A stretch of DNA of 64,000 nt from Liolophura sinensis. Taxonomy: Eukaryota > Mollusca > Polyplacophora > Chitonida > Chitonidae. The notes beneath the pieces are model-generated. The model was not told the origin of the DNA and searched no databases. It worked only from the letters and a program-made list of their open reading frames with translations. Made by a program: the position numbers and the translations under genes. Shown here piece after piece: positions 1 to 12,100 of the stretch. Numbering within the stretch: position 1 is the first letter of the stretch; each line of letters begins with the position of its first letter. The stretch spans positions 38,532,458 to 38,596,457 of the forward strand of contig NC_088300.1 of NCBI RefSeq assembly GCF_032854445.1. The letters run 5' to 3'.

Positions 1-1679
1 ACAATTTATCTTTGTGAATGGAAAATGTTCCCAGATTCGCATGTATAAATGATTTTTTTCTCAGTCCTGCAAATGTATTGGCGAAAACACAGGATTAGGT
101 AAAACCTATTATTTCAACACACAGGAAATTCTATGCTAGCCATTGGTTGAGAGCAGTCACGTGCAATGTGGGTAAATGTCATACCATCGCTTCATCGTCC
201 TTGATATTATTGGAGGCATACTGTGGCCCTTATGCCAGCCATCACACGCATCAGCATATGTGTAGGTCTACCGTGCTTGAAATCAGTTGACACTTAAACG
301 TTCTGAAATATCACAAATACAGTTTTGTTTCATGTTAATGTTACTACTCTGTGCGTTTTACAGTCATATGTCTGTGAAATATAACCATACATTATAAGCT
401 ATTTTCAAAAAAAAAAAAAATCAATTTCGAAATCAAAATCTTCAGTGTTACATTTTAGTGCCGCATTGCACATTGCCGACACGGGGTTCGTGTTAAGCCT
501 AAATTTCTCTCATCGCAAGGCTGTTCGTAGAAATAAATTCATTACCCCATCCCTGCTTGTTTGATACTGAATTTTATCCTGTTTCCTGGCGAATGCAGGG
601 ACGGGGTAACTTATTATATCTGCATGCATTAATAGGCCTACATTATATGCATGATTTGTGATTCTTAGGTAAACCATATCCGCTTCTTCGACAGCCTAAA
701 AACAGCACCTACAACATACAATTATGCTGTAAAAATATCAGCTTAATTTAAAAACACAACAGCATTTTACATCAGAAACGGCATGTATGCTTAGAGCGTG
801 ACAATAATTCTGTGTTTCGTCTAAATAGAGGTAAGAAAGAGAATGTGGTATATTGTATATTTATATATATATGTGTAATGTATATGGCTGTGGGTTCTTT
901 TAAAGAAAGTATTGTCTACTGTATTGGCTTACTCTGTATGCCGTACATATAGCAAGCTGATTGGCATCCCATTTTCGATCATTTTGTGTGCATTTTAATA
1001 AAACAAATAATTTAATTCCCTGAACTTTAACTATACCAACAACCCGTTCACAGGTGAAGTCGGATATATCAACCTGAAATGTCCCCCTTTAAATGAATAC
1101 CACAGAATACATGACTGAATATTATTTTATACAGTTTTTAGGCGTATTCCATATTTTGGTATATTGATTGTTTCCTTCAGATCATGGTTGTATTGCGCCT
1201 TTGTTCATGTTTCGTTTGTGTTAGATCTATTTTTCTGGTATGAATGAGAACTAAACTGAGTTGAAAATACAAAGGCCTGTCTCAATACATCAAGCTTTAG
1301 TAAACCGAAAATCATAACGTGCCTTTCGCAAAGGTGATGATCATGGGTCGCCACGCAGGTACTAAGTACAAAGTTTTAATTTTTTAAGTTCAATTTTTTT
1401 TCCGAAATAGTTAATGGGCCAGGTTATGTGTTAAAAAGATGAGAAGTGCTTCTCACATACTTCACAAAGAATTTGTCTGTATTTTTACTGACATCTGCAC
1501 ATAACGCTGTGAGTTTGTGACATGTCCACCCCAACTTGGGGCGTGAAAGCCTTGGGCAAAGAGAGAGAGAGAGAGAGATCCCTGTGTAAAGTATATCTTG
1601 TCTTCCGATCTCACAGTTGAATAATCACATCCCGGAGACATTCAGTTTAAGTTTAGACATTTGCATTTTCAATTATGGA
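1..1679. other. AT-rich non-coding sequence
   Basis: No convincing exon seen on either strand. Holds a poly-A run near 408-420, TA-rich runs near 860-880, and a short (GA)9 microsatellite at 1561-1578. Confidence 0.5.
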
Positions 1680-2262
1680 TTTGACAGGGGGGACGGGATT
1701 CGCGTCTCCTCTACGATGGGTGATCAGTGCTGGGAGTGGGGACACAAACCCGCACCCCGGACCGGGGCCCTAGCTCCCTGCTCTCGCTATCAACCCGAAT
1801 TACACAAACCAGGGGCGAATCTAATTAATCACCGCCAAACCTGCCCACTTTGACAAATGAAGGCTTCTCCTTCACAAAGCAAATGGTATAATAATCACCG
1901 GCCTTAGTCGAGTTGCTAGGCTTGTCGCTCCGTACATTCGGTGGACCGTACAACTCCGCCCTGCCAGGCCGGCTATGTTCAAAAGAAACTTGGTCGGGTC
2001 TCTGGCAGGCCAATCAATCCTGATCCAGCTGAAAGGGGACAGAGGTTGGGAAAAAATCGGCCCGAACAATGACAAACCCCGAAGGCACTATTCTGTTTTA
2101 ACTCTGGACCAGTCTCAGTGTGAACCGTGGCGAGATATCTACCTGCGTCCAGCAGAACGGAAGCACCCTTCTGTTTGCCTCTCTTTTTGTCTCTGTCCAA
2201 TGAGGCTTTCATCTCAGCGGCAGAGCTTCCGGAATGAGAGCCAAGCTTTTCCGGCTGTATGA
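1680..2262. other. GC- and CpG-rich island; possible 5' end of a neighbouring gene
   Basis: This stretch stands out from the AT-rich surroundings by base composition and many CG dinucleotides. On the minus strand an ATG at 2212-2210 has G at -3 and opens MKASLDRDKKRGKQKG, ending LLDA just before CAG|GTAGAT at 2141-2142, which could be a donor. Overlapping ORFs run on both strands, so frame alone does not decide. I do not recognise the peptide. A promoter or first exon of the next minus-strand gene is an inference. Confidence 0.25.
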
Positions 2263-2385
2263 TGCATAGTCATTTCGTAACACACGCATTAATTGCCTAT
2301 ACAGAGAGATGCAGTTCTACTAACATTTTCCTTCACTTGATGTCATTTGCAAAGAAGTACGCTTAATCCAATTTTTTTTGCTAAA

Positions 2386-5300
2386 AATTTATTTCACTTT
2401 TATAAAGTACACAAAAGTTGAAGCAAAAGGTAAAATACACTAGCCCACACAAAAAGCTGACAAAGGACTGTCACAAGGAATTGTACACTTTACATATATA
2501 ATTACAGAAGTTTTTTCTTACAACAGAATTTTATTGCAGAATAAAACTCTTTAAAAGTCAGAGTTTTAACTTACACCTACAATAGTTTACATATACACAC
2601 ACGTGACACATGTATAACAAAATAAAAAAATAACAACATACCATACGGACTGAGAATCAGGTTACCAAGACAACATAAATATTCGGGTAAAATACCAGAA
2701 GTTGCCTTGGAAACACGATTTACAGTCTGTATCAACAATATACATGATCCGATTGAATAATAAAAAAAGCAATGACCCTGTTTTTTCACACTAAATAAGC
2801 ATTGAGTTGCGTAGGTTCGTCAACCTACAGTTTTACCACTTCTGTGCATCATTATAGGCTAATGATGAAACGGAAGGTAAGCTCAAAATCTGGACACAGC
2901 CCTTGTGACAATCTTCTTTTATCCTCCCCTGTACCTCAGTACATCAAGATTCGTTGGATATCGCAACCCTGGACACTTAAAGATTCATTCGACGTCACCA
3001 ACCTTGAACATGGCGATTCGCCTTCTAACTTAGGTTTTCAACACATGACGATTTATCTGATGATCGTGTTATCAGATCTTAATGCAGAAAAGTTTATGCA
3101 AATTGCATGAGGCCCCAGCTAATCAATAATTCACTCAATGTCCTGGACAACAAATGATTCAGTCAATATTCCAAACTTTGTATGTTTCAATTCTGTAAGA
3201 TACTTGATAAATAATAATTTATCCCAAATATCATTGGCAACAACACGAATAGTATGTCTGGGGTTGGTGATACCAGCGTGATTCGTCTGGTAAATGTATG
3301 TCCTTGTTTCCAGCAAAGAATCACTGAAGTCGTCTAATCCTTGGGACTAGCATGATTAGACTACCGTATCCAAACCATAACATGGTGTGGTACTTCTACA
3401 CTGTATACGTTAAGAAGACTTGCATCAAGACAGTCCCATGCGACCAGACTGTCTTGCATGCCAATAAATACAAGAATACTCAGCTGTTTTCCATGAACTC
3501 TCCAGAAACTACCTATTTGTAATATGCTCTTCCACCTTATCATACTTTACAATATTCATTGTGGAATTATTGAATGATGGAAAAAATGCACATATTATTA
3601 TACTCATATTGTTTTTTTGTTTTTTTTTTTGTTTCGTAGGTACTCAGCACGTTTTGCATAGAATATTACAAAAAGGGGTATATATCACTACCATGATGGA
3701 TGATTCGCGGCACAACTGGTAGGGTCTGTTTGAGGAAGACGATAATAGCAGTTATTTCAAGTTCCTAAAAATAGTGACACATGTTTTCTTTATGAAGGTA
3801 TCATGTTATTTTGAAAAGCATTTCTCTGATTGTCTCTGTGTTGAACCAGACTGAGTGTAGCCTTTGTAACCATGTGCAAAGGAAGCATAGCATGCCGTTA
3901 ATGCCGGGATCAATCTGGTATTTGGTCAATCACATGTAACAGAGGATATGCAGCTGTTGGGGACAAACTCATAATATTAATCACCAACGTTACCAACACT
4001 GCAGTAAATCAAGAGTTTCTAAGAAAAATACACGAAGACAATTTACATTTTTTGATTCCAGTTTTGCAGTTTCAGAATGCAGCTATTGTTAACAATAATG
4101 TTTTGTGGTGCAAATCCAGAGCTTGTGAATGGCAGTGTGCTTCAAGGAACAAGACGCAAACAGACAGTACATCTGACTCATCACAAGAACTAATATATAA
4201 ATACCCTTTGACTTCAAATGTAATGAGATATGATGGATGATGCCATGATTTACACAGGTGCATACACAAAATGAGAGGCTCCATTGTAAAATCAGAATGA
4301 GTAAATTGTGAACAAGCTACAATAATTGTTTATACTGACTGGGAGGACTGTAAAACTTTATACTAGCACTGTCTAAATTCGTGACACGTCATCTGACCCT
4401 ACAATTCTCGTCTTTAAACATCACTTAGGGCAATGGAAAATATTTCCAAATGCCCAGTTATTATCACTGTGTAAAACACTCTGCTTTTTAACAAGCATCC
4501 AAAAGCAAATATTATACGATTCTACCTTCACGTAACACTAAAGCCCCAACAATCTACTGTCCACAAGGGAACAGTTCCCTTTACACGTACATATAGAGTG
4601 GTTTGGTTTCACAAAATGGGGAAGATATATCAACATGTTAGGGCAGCCATAATAGAAATATTACCACATAGCCCTTTACACTAAATACATAGAAGTGTAA
4701 CAAGAAGTGGTAGCAAAAACATGAACACATACACTTCTTATTATCATAATTCATTAGCAATAAACTGTTCTTTCTGTACAAGAAAAATACTATCGACATT
4801 AAATATAAACCTAAGATTTAATTTTACCCTTTAATCGAGCATATGGTATGAAGGGAAAGATGGACACATTTCCTGAAGTCTGGGTAGAATTGTTTCAAAA
4901 TGCAAAAAAAAACTGAAAATTATAAATCACAGTGTTAAAGATTGTAATGTTAACACAGATTCTGTTAGCACGATCATTGATTATATACTGGCATCATCAC
5001 ATATGACCAGAACTCCTGTAACATGCATCATGGGTTGGAAGTCTGAAACTTGACTTCACAATGACATCATAATGACTTCACAATGACTTCATCATGACTG
5101 GACTGAATTCTATCCATCACATGGAGAACCCAAGGCTTGGATGACTCCAGGAAATCTTCAAGCCTTCCCTTCACACCAGGCAGGTTGCATTTGGCTTCAT
5201 ATTGGCAAGATCATTTAATTAATCAGCTCTTCCAAATATTTTTTCACAATTCATTAACGCTTGCAATTCGACTTGCAACAGTATTATAAATACCCCCTGG

Positions 5301-5522
5301 GATGGAGCTAAAGATAAGGGATGATGACACACACAATGTTATCCACATTATACCTCTACACAAATCCTCCCTCTCAGGACCCTCCTCTCCAGTGTAGAAC
5401 ATGTCTTACCACGGAGTCCACAGATTGTTAACAAAGTTTCATACATTCATCAGCCCTACAGAGTTCCACAGTGTGAGCTTTTCAGTCTTTCCTCTCCATC
5501 CAAACAGTCTCATAGTTTCATC
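2386..5522 (-). other. PTK7: 3' flank and possible 3' UTR of PTK7
   Basis: No coding signal follows the stop codon. The nearest poly(A)-signal-like hexamer on the minus strand is an ATTAAA variant (5214-5219 on the plus strand reads TTTAAT); canonical AATAAA occurs at 2530-2535 and 2388-2393. A short 3' UTR of about 0.3 kb or a long one of about 3 kb are both possible. A small run of TGACTTCA/TGACATCA-like repeats lies at about 5050-5100. Confidence 0.25.
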
Positions 5523-6116
5523 TTAGACGCTGTTAATGACACTGCAGTTGTCCATCATAATGTCTGAGAGTATAATACAGATTTCTCCAAACATGGGTCT
5601 CTCTCTAGGGCCTTCTATTGTACATTTGCGGATGAGATCGGTTACTTCCTCTGGGCAGTGGTCCCCGATCTCCAGGCTGACATCTCCAGCCCGCATGCCC
5701 TTTAGCACCTCCTCGTCTGTCCTGCTCTTGTGGGGGAGGTCCCCTGAGTGAAACACCTCCCACACGAAGACGCCGTATGACCAGACGTCGCTCTTGGTGG
5801 AGTAGTCATCTTCAAGCACAGCCTCTGGCGCCATCCAGCGTAGTGGGATCAGGGCCTGATGGTACAGGTAGTACTCGGACGCGTATATATCCTGACACAG
5901 AGACAGACTGGAGATTTTAACATCCAGCCGCGAAGTCAGTAGCACATTTCTGGCTGCCAGATCTTTATGAATAAAGCGGTAATTTGATAAGTGCTCCATT
6001 CCCAAGGCAACCTGCTTGCAAATGTTAAGTTTTTGATGCGTGGTAAGAGGTGGGACTCTGGCCATGGATTTCCCATTGTCCTGCCTTGTGGCCAATAAAA
6101 ACTGCTTCAGATCTCC
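5523..6116 (-). CDS. PTK7: PTK7 terminal exon: pseudokinase C-lobe and stop
   Basis: Acceptor TTACAG, phase 0, joins DW to GDLKQFL; 197 codons plus TAA at 5523-5525. Order of motifs: QVALGMEHLSN (alpha-E), catalytic loop HKDLAARN (HRD's Arg replaced, Asp kept), SSLSLCQD where active kinases have DFG, SEYY activation-segment tyrosines, MAPEAVLE (APE intact), STKSDVWSYGVFVWEVF (alpha-F) and PRERPMF (kinase Arg in alpha-H/I). The tail after the domain is short and ends CSVINSV. The whole C-lobe sits in one exon. Reading upstream past 6116 would give a Met start in the intron, but that is an artefact. Confidence 0.97.
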   Translation of the reverse strand, partial: GDLKQFLLATRQDNGKSMARVPPLTTHQKLNICKQVALGMEHLSNYRFIHKDLAARNVLLTSRLDVKISSLSLCQDIYASEYYLYHQALIPLRWMAPEAVLEDDYSTKSDVWSYGVFVWEVFHSGDLPHKSRTDEEVLKGMRAGDVSLEIGDHCPEEVTDLIRKCTIEGPRERPMFGEICIILSDIMMDNCSVINSV

Positions 6117-9100
6117 CTGTAACGAAGATAAAACAGAATAACGTGATTTACAGGAACGAGTAACAACAGACACCAAGACAGCAATAAGTCTGTGTTGATT
6201 TAATTTAGCAGTCTGCAGGCATCAAAGTGGTTCGGCAGCAGGCAGGGAACTGCAACTGAGAACCAAATAAAGGCTCTCACAGGAATTACGTTGCACTGTT
6301 TTGAGCCTTTTTAAGCAGTATCAATGGATATCAGCTGGACTAATTCCAGGTTAATGTTTGCTTTATGATGCCAGCAAAAGTCATAAACATGCTCATAAAA
6401 TACCTTATTTGCGTCTCCCCATACACCCACCCACCTGTCCCCACTCCCTCAAACTATCTGTGCATGGAAATTTTGAAAATGTTCATGAAGATCAGCTGGT
6501 GACACTTTAATCATGTCTGTCATGAGAAACATCATTCTGTGATTCATGAAATTACTGTCTGTGTCTGGATAACAATAAATTTACAGACCAGGGGCAAGAC
6601 CAAAGATGACTACTTTAATTTACACAAAGACATTGTAATATGAATAGTGATACACAGCACTCTGATGGTAGATAGTGTATCCCCAAAGGTACCCAGAGTA
6701 CATTCATAATAGACAGTGTATCCCCAAAGGTGCCCAGAGTACATTCATAATAGACAGTGTATCCCCAAAGGTGCCCAGAGGACATTCGTGGTAGACAGTG
6801 TATCCCCAAAGGTACCCAGAGTACATTCATAATAGACAGTGTATCCCCAAAGGTGCCCAGAGGACATTCGTGGTAGACAGTGTATCCCCAAAGGTGCCCA
6901 GAGGACATTCATGGTAGACAGTGTATCCCCAAAGGTGCCCAGAGGACATTCGTGGTAGACAGTGTATCCCCAAAGGTGCCCAGAGGACATTCGTGGTAGA
7001 TAGTGTATCCCCAAAGGTGCCCAGAGGACATTCATGGTAGATAGTGTATCCCCAAAGGTGCCCAGAGTACATTCGTGGTAGACAGTGTACCCACAAAGGT
7101 GCCCAGAGGATATTCGTGGTAGACAGTGTATCCCCAAAGGTGCCCAGAGGACATTCGTGGTAGACAGTGTATCCCCAAAGGTGCCCAGAGGACATTCGTG
7201 GTAGATAGTGTATCCCCAAAGGTGCCCAGAGTACATTCGTGGTAGACAGTGTATCCCCAAAGGTGCCCAAAAGACATTCATGGTAGACAGTGTATCCACA
7301 AAGGTGCCCAGAGTACATTCATGGTAGACAGTGTATCCCCAAAGATGCCCAGAATGCATTCATGGTAGATAGTGTATCCCCTAAGATGCCCAGAGTGCAT
7401 TCATGGTAGATAGTGTATCCCCAAAGGTGCCCAGAGTGCATTCATGGTAGATAGTGTATCCCCAAAGGTGCCCACAGTGCATTCATCGTAGATACTGTAT
7501 CCCCAAAGGTGCCCACAGTACATTCAATTTCAGACTGATGATGGAAATTCTAAGAAATATGAATATTACCATCTTTATCTCCTTGCTAAATACAAAATTT
7601 TTTGGACAACAGCGTCACCTCCAAAGTATAAGCAAGATGTTTTGAAGTAGATATAATCAGACTAGACTATATCACAGAAAAGGGGCAATACTTTCACTTC
7701 AGTAAGACTAGTCACACCAGGCCTACATGAAAAATATACAACAGGTCTTCTGGTGATTTCATTAGGTGTTGCAAACTGTTTCAAATCTGATCAGCTTTGG
7801 CCCAAAAGAGGAAAACCAAGATAAAACTCTAAGATCTGCCATTCCACCTTCTCCAGATAATGCACTCACCCAATCACAATACTCTGTCATCATGAACTGT
7901 GGCTCCGCTTCTCTACACACGCCCAGTAACTTGACCACATTTGGGTTCTCCAGACGTGAATACATGTCCATTTCTTGGCGGAACTCAAAGAATATATGTT
8001 CATCTTTTGTCAGAAGGGATTTGACAACGACCAAAGTTTCTGCTTCTCCATCCTTTATTCCTTGAGCCTTGGCCAGGAACACATTTCCATAAATTCCTTT
8101 TCCTAGATTGCAAATATGCAAATTAGAAAACAGAAACTGTTGGACCTGTATCAAGAAATGCTTATGGAGTTGCTGTTAAAATTAAAATCCAGGTAAACAG
8201 TTACGTTTTTAACCAAAGTTCCTTAAATAAAGTGTTTGAAGACAACAAAGACACTTTTAATTTATATGACAAAAAATTTTCTTCACAGGAACTCCTGTGC
8301 TGTATTTTAACAGCACAGTCAGGATGACTATCAAGAATTCATTTCCAGTATATGGGGCCATCTCACATTGATTTTGTCAAGATGACAACATAAGCCTTTT
8401 ACCTAACATTCCAATGGTATGGAGATCATGCCTTGGAAACTGTAGCCGGTCATAGCTGCCTCGGCGACTACGTGACTGGGACTGGGAGGAGTGGGATGGC
8501 TGCGAGCTCATCCCCGAGATGTGGGACCTGTTCTCGCTGTCACTTTTCACCTGAGTGGTTGATTCGCGGTCATTCTCCTTGTGCAACAACTCCATCTGCT
8601 CTCTGGCCAGCTCGCCATTTTCTCCTTTACCTGAAACAAGTGGACGCACAAAATAATGTGACTTAAGAGTATGCAGATGCTTTCCTTAGCTTTCTAACTT
8701 TATTTGATCGATGCTACAGTTAAATGCTTCAGTGTCAGATTTATTGGTCTAGGAAACTAGTCAGAATTATATTTGAGCATGCAATCTCACTGGTCAAGGG
8801 TCACTGGTTTCAACAAAGACAATATAGGTTGATCAATCTGTGATGATCACTGTTACACAATGCTGCTGTGAAGATTATTCACTGTGTACAGAACTGTTTT
8901 CTGAAGTAAAGGAAAATGCAAAGATACAGTTATCAATAAAACTTCTGGGTCATTAAACATGATTTATCTATTGTTCAAATGTTGGATTCTGTCTTGTGAA
9001 ACAACTTGTTAAAGCAACCAGGTAAAGCAAGATTTCTGCAAGTACATTTATACTAAACTATTTTGGAGTTACACAACAACAGTTAATTTGTACCTTGTAA

Positions 9101-12100
9101 AACCTTTCCACTTCATTTGGCTTTGACCATAGCAGCTGTTATCATATGGACTATAAAAAGTACTTCATTTTTTCTGTGTAACCTACAGCCTTTGTTTGAA
9201 GCTCTATAAATCAGGCTATGTAAAGTGCAGTTGGATTAATACGGCTGTGTCATGCACATTGAAATTGTTGTTATTGGAAGTGCATTGGGGTTTGCAGCTG
9301 CTGACTACTGCGAGGACAAAATAGCTCAGTGTAATGGCTAAGAAAGAACAAAGGGCATCGGTGTAACACCACATAAACCAAAGCCGTGCATGCATCTCAT
9401 TTATAATATGCTCAATATTTCAATCTGCCTAAACAGGTCAGTTTCCGCTTTCATCTGAAGCAGCGGTGCGAGAGTCTATGAGCAAACTTACTCAACTGTG
9501 GCTATTTCATTAACAATCTTTCTGCTCTCAGCAGACAGCAGGCCAGGTTTTATTTCTCTCTAAAGGGCGGTTATTGGTGGAGATGTTGATTAAGGCTGAG
9601 ACAGTTGAGTGTTTGCAGATAATCAGAAGGATTCCCTGTCCAGGATAAAAACACGCCCTCATGGTGGAGGACAAGCCCATGGTCACTGTGTTCTCATTAA
9701 CCCAACCCCCAGCCCACTCCTAAATCCCCTACCCCAGGGTGTGCCTTAATTCACAATTCCACTATGTCAGGATGTTCCTTTACACCCACAAGTCTCCACA
9801 CACAGATACGAACATACCTCACTTATTGACATAGCACACTAATATTCCCACAGACACTGGAACCGGGCACACTCCAAACATAAACATATAATAGATAAAG
9901 CTGGTCCTCTAGACACACAAACCTGGGACACTTTGGTGAGATAAATCTAGGGAGTGATCAGTTGTTTATTGGTTAAATATGCTTGTCTTTGAATCACCAG
10001 GATGCAGCTTTGGGCAGGAAATTGGTTGAATCAACTACTCCCACTGATTGTGGGGCGTCAGTGAAAATAAACGGCTGAGGACAGTTGAGTGGTCATTTGT
10101 GCTGTCCAATGTGCGTTGAAGGCCACTCGTTTCCCACCAATATGGTATGCATATCTGTATGTTACGTGTGAGAAAGTTCATTGAAAGTTTCCCAACGAAC
10201 CATGGTTTACCCGACGAACTCTGGTTTCCTCCCCTGATAATACAAGACTGCCATTGTGCAAGTGAAATATTCTTGAGTACAGTGTTAAACACCAATCATA
10301 TAAAGATAAAGCCAAAACATAAACTGTTCATTTGCTACATGTAACTCGGTAAACTGAATGGCTATGCTGTACACTGGAGTTCACACTGTGAAAATGCATT
10401 GCAGGTGTGGCCATAAAAGCATCCAATATGGCAATATAAGTTGTCATGACTGTCATTTTTCAGGAAGTGTACCCTGAATATTATCCATACCCTCTCAGAT
10501 AAGCAGGGAAATGGACAGCTGTACTGGACAATACATCTAATTTTAAAGAACATGATTGTTCACCAATAAGTTAAAGTGCTAGACAGTGAAATACAACCCT
10601 GAGTTTATTAATATCATAAAGCACTCTTAATAGCTAGTCTCTTGACTCAAATAACTGGTGTATGCCATCTAATATCGAGAAAAACTGACATTTCTTAAGG
10701 TTATCAAAATGGTTTATTACTGCGTTCTGCTTCTGACAGCACTCTGAAGTCAATTTCTCAGACAATAATACAGCTACACAGTTAACATGCTTGACGAGAT
10801 CCCAGGTTAAAACTAGAGGCTCAACAGTGTCAGAAAAACTTCCTCAAAAATTCACATTTGCCGTTTAGGAGAATGAGTTTAAAAGGTTTTGTGCAAATCG
10901 TCTCCCAAATGAGGTTGACCATGCTTGTTGTGCTGATGTTCACAAAAATGGTCTTCTGGGGAAAAAAACCTGACATTGTAGGCAATCCAGGAAAGCCTTC
11001 ACCAATGATATCATGGAGAGCGTGGGTCATCAGCTGTAATTAAGTTACACAACATTCCAACAGACCCTCAGTTACGCTGGTCGCTCATCCCGCTCCAAAA
11101 CAAAATCAATATCATCTTTACCTGCATTCAAACGAGGACCACAGTGGGTTGGGTTGATATAAAACTCAATTCCAACCACGTCTTGTGTAGTCTGAACCCA
11201 GTTTTTCCTATGACATAGCTTCATTGCCAAAATGAAGGGGTTTGATAGGAAACAGGGCCCAGCTTGCGCTCATCTTAAATTCCCCACAGGCCGTGAAAAT
11301 ACAGGGTACGCTATATGAAAGACCAACCAGTGCAGAATTGCGACAGAACACTCCTGTAGGAACTTGTCAGAAGACAGTGAAGCCATCAATAACACAGCTC
11401 AAGTTTTCTGCTTCCATTTGCCCCATCGCCTGGCTCACATACTTGCATCCAGGAAGACCCTATTACCGGAAGCACCAACGAAAAACAAAGCTTTAGAAGT
11501 TGGTAATGCTGCATGAAACCAAGGATCTTGAATCACTCAAACGACACATCTGGGTACCTATATTCCAGTGTACCTTTTTCTTTTTCTTGGCTATGTTCTG
11601 TTACAAATAAACTGAATTACCCCAGTGCAGGTTTAAGAGAGGTGGAGTCAATATTGCTGGAGAGAGCACTAGCATCTTAGCTCTCAGCTCGGCTGTTGGT
11701 TTTAATCCAGTAAGATGAAGAGTGTCAACAGTGATAAGGGATGAGGGATTTGACTATAGACTGGGGGACCCAGACTATATCACATTACTCACAGTCACAA
11801 GGGCCTTTATACCCTTGCTACCAGAAACATGCTCACACAAAAGTCTACCTAAAAGATTCTCGCCTACCAAATATGTGTCAATGTACAACGCCACAGAATG
11901 GCATAGTGTCCCCACGTCACTCAATCCCCAAGTACCAATACTCTCCATCCCATAATTGCCACTGAGCTTTAATCAACATTCCAAACCTGGGGCCAACTCC
12001 ACAAAGACATTTCTGACTTAAGTCAAACTTTAAAACATTGTCACAATGCTTAGTTTGATTAGATGATAAGCTCTAAAATCAAGTTTCAAAATTTGACTTG

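Noticed and set aside
6117-6176. Met start of the terminal-exon ORF (MVSVVTRSCKSRYSVLSSLQ)
   Set aside because: These codons lie in the intron; the acceptor TTACAG at 6117-6122 joins the previous exon's DW exactly to GDLKQFL, as in other PTK7 proteins.
6615-7359. Overlapping minus-strand ORFs of 81-204 codons with a 41-residue repeating peptide
   Set aside because: They arise from a stop-free 41-bp minisatellite in an intron. The same peptide appears in different frames and no splice-supported exon joins them to PTK7.
6656-7530. CRISPR-like regular repeats
   Set aside because: Units are contiguous without unique spacers and lie in an animal intron.
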